From: an uncultured Treponema sp.
GTDB lineage: Bacteria > Spirochaetota > Spirochaetia > Treponematales > Treponemataceae
Direction: 5' to 3'
Length of the DNA: 28,736 nt
NCBI GenBank assembly: GCA_905372265.1
Contig: CAJPOL010000012.1
Location: forward strand, 1-28,736
A program made the translations under genes and the position numbers. The notes beneath the pieces are model-generated. The model saw only the letters and a program-made list of their open reading frames with translations, had not been told where the DNA came from and searched no databases. Every line of letters starts with the position of its first letter. Position 1 is the stretch's first letter. This document shows, piece by piece, positions 23,588 to 28,736 of the stretch.

Positions 23588-23616
23588 AAAATACGGTAAC
23601 AATTCTAGACTTTCAA
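23588..23616 (-). promoter_or_regulatory. Promoter of the membrane LuxR-type gene
   Basis: Minus-strand -35 TTGAAA (23616-23611), 17-bp spacer, -10 TATTTT (23593-23588). The predicted start leaves a leader of only about 12 bases before the ATG. A 7-bp inverted repeat (23627-23633 with 23645-23651) lies just upstream. Confidence 0.5.
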
Positions 23617-23650
23617 TGGATTACAGCTATGGTCTAATAGCATAACCATA

Positions 23651-23685
23651 GTTCTTTTTAAGCAACTGAGGTTCTTTTTAAGCAA
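23651..23685. repeat. Two 15-bp direct repeats spaced 20 bp, candidate regulator-binding sites
   Basis: GTTCTTTTTAAGCAA occurs at 23651-23665 and again at 23671-23685, identical, with a period of 20 bp, close to two helical turns. They lie between the divergent LuxR-type and lipoprotein genes, ending about 30 bp upstream of the lipoprotein's -10. Confidence 0.7.
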
Positions 23686-23711
23686 AATTGTGGGCTTCTA
23701 TAGTACGTTTT

Positions 23712-23720
23712 TGCTATTAT
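23712..23720 (+). promoter_or_regulatory. Extended -10 promoter of the large lipoprotein gene
   Basis: TGC-TATTAT (23712-23720) is an extended -10 element, and a TATACT overlaps it at 23718-23723. No -35 hexamer is seen at the right distance, which is typical of activator-dependent promoters. Confidence 0.45.
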
Positions 23721-23755
23721 ACTGATGGAATAGTCTAACGGTCATGGAGGAGTAT

Positions 23756-26700
23756 ATGCGTAAATTTTATATCATTTTAGCTGGAATACTTTTCACCTTT
23801 TTATTTACGACCTGTAAGCAATTTACAGCAGATATAGAAGAAGATCTATCCTACTGGGCAAGCGAGGCTTTTATTACCGGCGACACTATACTCTCCGGTT
23901 ATAAGACCGATACGAATAGTACGCGCTGCGTTGCATCCAAAGACGGCGCTGCGGTTACGCTTACCGTACGTAATCCAAAGGCGTTTTCTTTTGATATTCC
24001 TTCCATCACGGCGTCAAGTTTAATACATTTTAACGGACTTGCAGCCCAGCCGCAACACGGCACCGATTACACATTAAGACAGACAGGCCCAAACACGCTG
24101 AAACTCACCTACACGCAAGATTTTTTGGAGAAAAACGAACAGGGAACCGCTGATTTAGGCCCCACCATTGCGCTCAAAACGTCGGACGGCAGGGTGTTTA
24201 ATAAGGCCTATACTTTCAGCATCAAATCGAACTCCCCGCCGCCTAAACCGGCAGTCGTAATTGCAAAAACAACAGAAACAACTTCTCATTATGTGCTCTG
24301 CTTTCAATTCGATACTACCGAAATGACAAGAACGATGGGAACCGGCACGGTACCGGTGCACAAGGATATTAGAAGCATCACAATAAACGGCTCCTCCTAC
24401 GCTCTTTTATACAAAGATGACAACTCAGACTTTCAAAAACCTGCGGAAACTCATCCGATAGGCTCGTTTATCGAACATGGGAATGTAGCGTCATTAACCG
24501 CAACCGTACCGTCCGGAGCGTGGGTATTGTATTTTAAAACCGAGATAGCGGTAGAAAGCTCCAACGAGCAAACATCGTACACCATAACCTTGAGCGACGA
24601 CAAAGGCGTTGTTTCGGACAGCGTTACCAAAGAGCTAGAACAGAAATTTAAAGTTACATTTGATTCACAAGGCGGAAGCTCCGTGCGCGCTCAGTATGTA
24701 GAAAACGGCGGTACGGTAACAAAGCCCTCACCGAATCCGACAAAAATGGGCTATGATTTCGGCGGCTGGTACGAATCTTCAACTTTCTCCGGATCGGCAT
24801 GGGATTTTGACAACAACACGGTAACAAGCAATATGACGCTCTATGCAAAGTGGACGGCGAGTTCAAATACGCCCTATACGGTCAAGCATTATAAGGAATC
24901 GGTCAGCGGCGGCACCTACAACATTGCCGACACGGATAATGAAACGGGCACAACCGGCACAACTGCTGCCGTAACACTTAAAAGCTATACCGGCTTTGAA
25001 ACCGGCACGTATACACCGGCAACGATAGCCTCAGATGGTAGTACGGTTGTACAGGTTTACTATAATCGAAAAACATACAACGTAAACTTCAGCGTAAACG
25101 GCTCAAACGGTAGTATCGCTGCAACCAACGTTATAGGCGGCTCTGCAACAGGAAGCACTGTTGCGGTAAAACACGGCGGCAGCGTAACCTTTACCGCTTC
25201 CCCTACTACCGGTTATGAAGTGGACAGCTGGACGGGCGCTACGGCAACACCGCCTAATAACACAACCGCAACGCTGACCGTAACCGCTAATACAACCGTA
25301 ACGGTCTCGTTTAGGCAAAAAACCTACACCGTAAACTACAGCGTAGCGGGCGGACAAGGCAAGATTCAAGCCAATTCAGACGCTCCGACAACAAGCAGCA
25401 GCGTTTCAGTTGCGCACAACGGCAGCGTAACCTTTACCGCACATCCCGATAACGGTTGGGAAGTAGACAGCTGGACTGGAGCTACGGCAAATACGCCTAA
25501 TACAACCGCAACGCTTTCCGGCGTAACCGGCGATAAAACCGTAACGGTTACGTTTAAGAAAACCTACACCGTAACGTTCAAGGTGGACGGCGGACACGGA
25601 TCATTGAAAGGCGAATATAACGGCTCCGACAAAACGGCAGCCGGAAGCGGGCAAGAAACCTTTACCGTTCTGGACGGCGGAAGCGTAGCCTTTACCGCTC
25701 AGCCGTTTGCGCGTTATGCAATCCGGAGCTGGACGGTTTCTCCGGGCAATTTTACATCGGGCGGCACCGGCAGTGAGACAATGGCAACGCTTTCCAACAT
25801 AACCGAAAATAAGACCGTAACAGTCACGTTTTTTGAGAATACGATAGAGGGGGGCTCCGAGGGATGGAAAAAGCTCAAAAAAGCGGTACAGGAGGCTCCG
25901 GCAGGAGGAACTATCATCATAGACGGCACGATAAGTGCGACGGACGCTCACGACAATAACGGCGAAATCGTTATAGACAAAAACCTCACCGTAAAAAAAG
26001 CGGACAGCGCAGCTTCTGCCGTGCTCGACGCAAACAAAAACGCAGGTGGCAAAACTGAGCACCGCATCTTCAAAGTAACCTCCGGTAAGCAGCTCACACT
26101 TGACAACCTGACGCTTAAAGGCGGCAAGGCAAATGCAGCGACAGACATGGATGAAAAGGGGAATGGCGGCGCAATTTACGCACACGGCGCAACCGTCAAA
26201 ATAATAAACTGCATCCTTACGGACAACCAGGCGCGCAACAACGGCGGAGCTGTGTATGCAGTAAAGGACGGCGCCACTGTCGCTAAGGTAGAAATCAGCA
26301 ACAGTAACATCAACAAAAACACGGTAACCGTAAACTCCGGCTTCGGCGGCGGCATCTTTATCAACGATGACTGCATATTGACGCTTGCTGGTACCACGAT
26401 TAGCGAAAATGAGGCAGCGAGGGGCGGCGGTGTGCGTGCAAATAGATCAACCATCACAATGACAGCCTGCATCATTAAGGAAAACAAGGCGACAAACGGC
26501 AGCAGCCTAGACGGAGGCGGCGGCGTGTATACCAATAGGGGAACGCTCACGATGACAGACAACTGTGAGATTAGAGGCAACACGTCACACGGAAGTGCAC
26601 ACGGCGGCGGCATGATTATTGAGGGCACAGACGTCACGATGAAAGACTGCACCCTTACGGGTAACACGGCGGAGACTAAAGGCGGCGGCGTGTGGCTCAA

Positions 26701-26992
26701 ATACGGCACCTTTAAGATGCAAGGCTCCACAACCGTTACCCTCGATAACGGAACCGGTAAAAACGATGTGTATTTATGGGATGTGAATGCACAGAAGGAC
26801 AACAAGATTACCGTAACCGGCGCATTGACACACAGCCCGGCCGCACGGATAACGCCTAATAACTACAGCGAAGGCGAAGTTGTTGTAGAGGGTGCCTCCG
26901 CCGAAGAAGCGAACTTTACGGTAACGCCGAACGGCGGCGAAACATGGCGGTGCGAAAAGGTAGGCAACCAGCTCAAGCTAAAGAAGAACTGA
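23756..26992 (+). CDS. Large repeat-rich surface lipoprotein (InlB-like repeats, beta-helix)
   Basis: 1078 residues from ATG 23756 (GGAGG 5 bases upstream; ATG 23744 lacks this). The signal peptide ends in a lipobox-like FLFTTC (Cys19). Domains in order: residues about 40-295, beta-rich, unassigned; about 299-367, an InlB B-type repeat (KVTFDSQGGSSVRAQYVENG to GGWYES and YAKWTA); about 372-438, a MucBP-like segment; 440-693, three repeats of about 80-90 residues (divergent InlB type, each with 'GSVTFTA.p..G.evdSWTGA'); about 697-1000, a right-handed beta-helix with repeated GGA-x-Y / GGG-x-x and 'TxNxA' turns, like polymorphic outer-membrane proteins. Probably a surface adhesin anchored by lipid. 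The final residues are LKLKKN; a +1 shift there would continue into a further 14-residue tail also found 1.1 kb downstream. Confidence 0.88.
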   Translation: MRKFYIILAGILFTFLFTTCKQFTADIEEDLSYWASEAFITGDTILSGYKTDTNSTRCVASKDGAAVTLTVRNPKAFSFDIPSITASSLIHFNGLAAQPQHGTDYTLRQTGPNTLKLTYTQDFLEKNEQGTADLGPTIALKTSDGRVFNKAYTFSIKSNSPPPKPAVVIAKTTETTSHYVLCFQFDTTEMTRTMGTGTVPVHKDIRSITINGSSYALLYKDDNSDFQKPAETHPIGSFIEHGNVASLTATVPSGAWVLYFKTEIAVESSNEQTSYTITLSDDKGVVSDSVTKELEQKFKVTFDSQGGSSVRAQYVENGGTVTKPSPNPTKMGYDFGGWYESSTFSGSAWDFDNNTVTSNMTLYAKWTASSNTPYTVKHYKESVSGGTYNIADTDNETGTTGTTAAVTLKSYTGFETGTYTPATIASDGSTVVQVYYNRKTYNVNFSVNGSNGSIAATNVIGGSATGSTVAVKHGGSVTFTASPTTGYEVDSWTGATATPPNNTTATLTVTANTTVTVSFRQKTYTVNYSVAGGQGKIQANSDAPTTSSSVSVAHNGSVTFTAHPDNGWEVDSWTGATANTPNTTATLSGVTGDKTVTVTFKKTYTVTFKVDGGHGSLKGEYNGSDKTAAGSGQETFTVLDGGSVAFTAQPFARYAIRSWTVSPGNFTSGGTGSETMATLSNITENKTVTVTFFENTIEGGSEGWKKLKKAVQEAPAGGTIIIDGTISATDAHDNNGEIVIDKNLTVKKADSAASAVLDANKNAGGKTEHRIFKVTSGKQLTLDNLTLKGGKANAATDMDEKGNGGAIYAHGATVKIINCILTDNQARNNGGAVYAVKDGATVAKVEISNSNINKNTVTVNSGFGGGIFINDDCILTLAGTTISENEAARGGGVRANRSTITMTACIIKENKATNGSSLDGGGGVYTNRGTLTMTDNCEIRGNTSHGSAHGGGMIIEGTDVTMKDCTLTGNTAETKGGGVWLKYGTFKMQGSTTVTLDNGTGKNDVYLWDVNAQKDNKITVTGALTHSPAARITPNNYSEGEVVVEGASAEEANFTVTPNGGETWRCEKVGNQLKLKKN
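25073..25834 (+). repeat. Three tandem protein repeats within the lipoprotein gene
   Basis: Repeat units of 83, 80 and 91 codons start at 25073, 25322 and 25562, each opening with a 'T-Y-x-V' strand and holding GSV(T/A)FTA and SWT motifs. The first two share GSVTFTA, DSWTGATA and similar DNA in these stretches, so the gene can lose or gain units by recombination. Confidence 0.75.
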
Positions 26993-26994
26993 CG

Positions 26995-27035
26995 GCGACA
27001 CCGACGTTACGATTAAAATAAGCTGGAAAGAGTAA
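26995..27035 (+). pseudogene. Frameshifted C-terminal tail of the large lipoprotein (tail copy 1)
   Basis: In the +1 frame relative to the gene, and read directly past its TGA, the DNA encodes DGDTDVTIKISWKE and a TAA at 27033-27035. Removing one base at the TGA would join it as ...LKKN-DGDTDVTIKISWKE. A 41-base near-copy (2 differences) lies at 28108-28148. Confidence 0.65.
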
Positions 27036-27044
27036 GTTCAATGA

Positions 27045-27098
27045 ATAATGGGTAATCAATTTATAATGTGTAATTGATAATTTGTAATTACCCATTAT
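27045..27098. repeat. AT-rich 12-bp inverted repeat at the Rpn gene 3' end
   Basis: ATAATGGGTAAT (27045-27056) and ATTACCCATTAT (27087-27098) are perfect arms around a 30-base AT-rich loop that holds another CAATT/AATTG pair. The right arm touches the stop codon of the Rpn gene, so it may terminate that gene's transcription. Such short AT-rich palindromes are often dispersed repeats. Confidence 0.65.
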
Positions 27099-27994
27099 CA
27101 ATTACTAATTGATTCGACCTCTGCTTGGGTAAGGCCGGTGGCTTGTGCTATCTTTTGCACGGAATCGCCGAATTGCTTTAATATGCGTGCCGTTTCGAGC
27201 GCTTTTTGGCGGGAACCTTCAACAATGCCGAGCGATTTGCCTTCGGCTAGGCCCCATTCGGCACCCGCTTTAAACTGAACTTCTGAAATAGTAGCGATAT
27301 CGCTTTTCAGCTTCATACGGGATTCATAGAGCTTTCGCTCTACCGGATTAAGTGTTAATACGTCTATCTGCTCATTCAACATTTGCAATATCGGAGAAGT
27401 TGCGGCTATCATTGCTCGCTCCTTTTTATCGTCTGTGTTTATAAACTGTAGCCAGTTTATCAGCTTTTGTTGATTTCCGATAGTCTCTTGCTTCAAGTCT
27501 GCTTGACTTGCCAATGAAAGATTCAAAAAATGTATCTCAAGCACATCCGTCAACATGCTATGCGCTGCTTTTTCTTGCAATACATATTCTGAGTGAACAG
27601 CATTATTAAGCCGGAACCCATCTGCAATGATATTGATGGTGATGCACTTGTGAAGGCTATTATAAGATTCTCCTGACTTAAAATCAGCCGTATACATTTT
27701 TGCCCAGTAAAAAAGTGTTCGCTTCACAAATGATGCATTCCATGACGCTTGTATTTCAATATCGATAACAGTACCGTTGGACAATTTAAGTTTTACATCA
27801 AGGATGCCGGTTTTATCGGTTACGGTATCTTTGGTAAGTTCCTTGTCCAGCAGTTCAAGGTCTGTAATCGTACCGGCAGGAATATCCAGTACGCATTCAA
27901 GAAAGTCCTGCAAGCAGCTTTTATTTTCTTCCGAGCCGAGCAAGCGTTTGAACAAATAATCATTTTTAAGGGTTAATCTATAAGTGTCTTCCAT
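27098..27994 (-). CDS. Rpn family recombination-promoting nuclease / PD-(D/E)XK transposase-like protein
   Basis: 298 residues. The N-terminal half is a PD-(D/E)XK nuclease of the Rpn/YhgA type: NDYLFKRLLGSEENK near the start, then GILDVKLKLSNGTVIDIEIQ, giving catalytic D66, E80 and Q82 (D...ExQ), and FVKRTLFYWAKMYTADFKSGE. The C-terminal half is helical and ends in a degenerate region (GLAEGKSLGIVEGSRQKALETARILKQFG) and a final QAEVES helix that is nearly identical in a second copy at the window's right edge. Rpn proteins of E. coli are DNA endonucleases that promote recA-independent recombination; some are proposed to move or rearrange their own genes. GGAGG lies 7 bases before the ATG. It lies inside a block bordered by two copies of a lipoprotein tail. 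Confidence 0.9.
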   Translation of the reverse strand: MEDTYRLTLKNDYLFKRLLGSEENKSCLQDFLECVLDIPAGTITDLELLDKELTKDTVTDKTGILDVKLKLSNGTVIDIEIQASWNASFVKRTLFYWAKMYTADFKSGESYNSLHKCITINIIADGFRLNNAVHSEYVLQEKAAHSMLTDVLEIHFLNLSLASQADLKQETIGNQQKLINWLQFINTDDKKERAMIAATSPILQMLNEQIDVLTLNPVERKLYESRMKLKSDIATISEVQFKAGAEWGLAEGKSLGIVEGSRQKALETARILKQFGDSVQKIAQATGLTQAEVESISN

Positions 27995-28070
27995 TTTTGC
28001 CTCCGTGAATACATACCCTCTATATGTATCACCGAAGGCAAAAGTGGCTAAGAAAATGCGGAAAATTCAT

Positions 28071-28088
28071 CATTTTTAATTAAAAATG
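28071..28088. repeat. Perfect 18-bp palindrome upstream of the Rpn gene
   Basis: CATTTTTAATTAAAAATG is its own reverse complement. It lies about 80 bp upstream of the Rpn start, adjacent to the tail-copy ORF whose ATG (28086) is its last three bases. Possible operator or transposition end; no function shown. Confidence 0.5.
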
Positions 28089-28148
28089 AGTAAATGGAAA
28101 TACGGCAGCGACACCGATGTTACGATTAAAACAAGCTGGAAAGAGTAA
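28086..28148 (+). pseudogene. Remnant of a lipoprotein C-terminus (tail copy 2)
   Basis: A 20-codon frame (ATG 28086 to TAA 28146-28148) ends in SDTDVTIKTSWKE. The last 41 bases (28108-28148) match 26995-27035 with two differences. It is too short to be a gene, and no Shine-Dalgarno sequence is present. The best reading is the tail of a lost paralogue of the large lipoprotein, or a duplicated piece of it. Confidence 0.6.
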
Positions 28149-28153
28149 ATAGT

Positions 28154-28226
28154 AAGGGAAGGAAAGACACTTTTTTCGGATAAAAGAGTCTTCACCTCGA
28201 AACTTCGTTGGTTGTAACCTTCCCTT
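28154..28226. repeat. Nested inverted repeats (possible structured element)
   Basis: Outer arms AAGGGAAGG (28154-28162) and CCTTCCCTT (28218-28226) enclose a second stem (AAGAC with GTCTT) and a small CGAA/TTCG stem, so the 73 bases can fold as a branched structure. No known RNA family recognised. Confidence 0.45.
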
Positions 28227-28253
28227 CGACTCTTCCTATCTTCAAAATAACCG

Positions 28254-28273
28254 CTTAGGGTTATCACCCTAAG
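28254..28273. repeat. 8-bp perfect hairpin
   Basis: CTTAGGGT (28254-28261) and ACCCTAAG (28266-28273), 4-base loop TATC. No U-tract. It lies about 60 bases before the tandem-repeat block. Confidence 0.6.
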
Positions 28274-28320
28274 AACCCGCCTTTATCTCAAAGAGTTTTC
28301 AATCTACCAAATCATCATTA

Positions 28321-28620
28321 CTCTCCGCGTTCTTGGCGTCCTCCGTGGTTTTATTTTAGTTAACCGCCAAGCCCGCAGAGTACGCAAAGTTTTTTGTAAA
28401 GACTACCTGCTCAACTTTCCCCAATTCCCGCTGCGTCCTTAGCGCTCTCCGCGGTTCTATTTTAGTTAACCGCAGAGTACGCAGAGATCGCAAAGGATTC
28501 GGTAAAGATTACCTGTTCAACTTTCCTCAATTCCCTCCGCGTACTTTGCGCTCTTTGTGGTTTTATTTAATTAACCGCAAAGTTCGCAGGGAACGCAAAG
28601 ACTTCGGTAATGGTGTTCAA
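28321..28620. repeat. Three ~105-bp tandem repeats with hairpin cores
   Basis: The landmark TTAACCGC recurs at 28360, 28466 and 28571, a period of 105-106 bases. Each unit has a left arm rich in CTCTCCGCG/CTTTGCG, a TTATTTTAGTTAACCGC centre (TAATT in the third) and a right arm of CGCAGAG/CGCAAAG motifs, then a linker with TACCTG(C/T)TCAACTTTCC and AATTCCC in units 1 and 2. The arms are imperfect complements, for example CTTGGCG (28332-28338) with CGCCAAG (28365-28371). The units differ by scattered substitutions, so the array is not recent. The whole 28149-28650 stretch contains no gene I can support. Confidence 0.75.
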
Positions 28621-28650
28621 CTCAAAGCTATTTACCCATTATCTATTGGA

Positions 28651-28736
28651 TTACAGCTTCTCTATTTCTGCTTGGGTAAGTCCGGTGGCTTGTGCTATCT
28701 TTTGCACGGAATCGCCGAATTGCTTTAATATGCGTG
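28651..28736 (-). CDS. Second Rpn-family gene, C-terminal end only (partial)
   Basis: Runs off the right edge. The visible C-terminus reads RILKQFGDSVQKIAQATGLTQAEIEKL with a TAA at 28653-28651. Over 69 bases it matches the first Rpn gene (27121-27189 against 28668-28736, offset 1547) with one difference, so the two are close paralogues in the same orientation. The last residues differ (EIEKL against EVESISN). Confidence 0.85.
   Translation of the reverse strand, partial: RILKQFGDSVQKIAQATGLTQAEIEKL

Noticed and set aside
25601..26185. Long minus-strand frames over the lipoprotein gene (also 26176-26805)
   Set aside because: They are antisense to a clear repeat-rich protein; their length comes from its low-complexity codon pattern, and they have no start signal or family resemblance.
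28321..28620. CRISPR array
   Set aside because: Units are ~105 bp with mutated repeats and no regular spacers, and no cas genes are present; these are hairpin tandem repeats.

Overview
The window reads as chromosomal DNA of a treponeme (spirochaete). Three adjacent genes match the T. pallidum TRAP locus Tp0956-Tp0958: a TatT-type TPR lipoprotein, its solute-binding partner and a fused DctQ-DctM permease. Lipoproteins with relaxed lipoboxes, a beta-barrel outer-membrane protein, an LptC-like lipoprotein and Rpn-type nuclease genes fit that assignment. The mid-40s GC impression suggests an oral species related to T. vincentii or T. medium; this is inference, not a placement.

Layout. 1-1.1 kb: end of a minus-strand metal/heme/cobalamin-type ABC importer operon (binding protein, start of permease) with a clear promoter and a 10-bp inverted repeat in its leader. 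1.3-2.5 kb: a DbpA-type RNA-binding protein followed by an LptC-like lipoprotein. 2.5-7 kb, minus strand: LPP20-like lipoprotein, tRNA-Pro(GGG), an exported protein of unknown function, and a TPR lipoprotein whose C-terminal half is a catalytically degenerate archaemetzincin. Three hairpins precede that last gene. 7-11 kb, minus strand: an orphan sugar-type ABC permease with its own promoter, a U32 peptidase-family protein, an alpha/beta hydrolase with Asp in place of the nucleophilic Ser, and a protein of unknown function.

11.05-17.75 kb, plus strand: a small protein with a promoter that implies a leaderless mRNA, then tatT, tatP, the fused QM permease and, 18 bases further on, a 796-codon fusion of a degenerate GatB-like protein with a complete GatD/asparaginase-like domain. 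That fusion is the most unusual gene here. A beta-barrel protein lies convergent to it.

19.5-21.6 kb: an autoregulated GntR (YtrA-like) - ABC ATPase - ABC permease operon with a 13-bp-arm operator over the promoter. 21.6-23.6 kb, minus strand: an AraC regulator with a hairpin at its mRNA 5' end, and a membrane-embedded LuxR-type regulator. The latter is divergent from a large repeat-rich surface lipoprotein (InlB-like repeats plus right-handed beta-helix); two 15-bp direct repeats spaced exactly 20 bp lie between them. 27-28.7 kb is a recombination-prone end: the lipoprotein has a frameshifted C-terminal tail, a second copy of that tail lies 1.1 kb away beyond an Rpn nuclease gene, three ~105-bp hairpin-forming tandem repeats follow, and a second Rpn gene, near-identical over its visible end, runs off the window.
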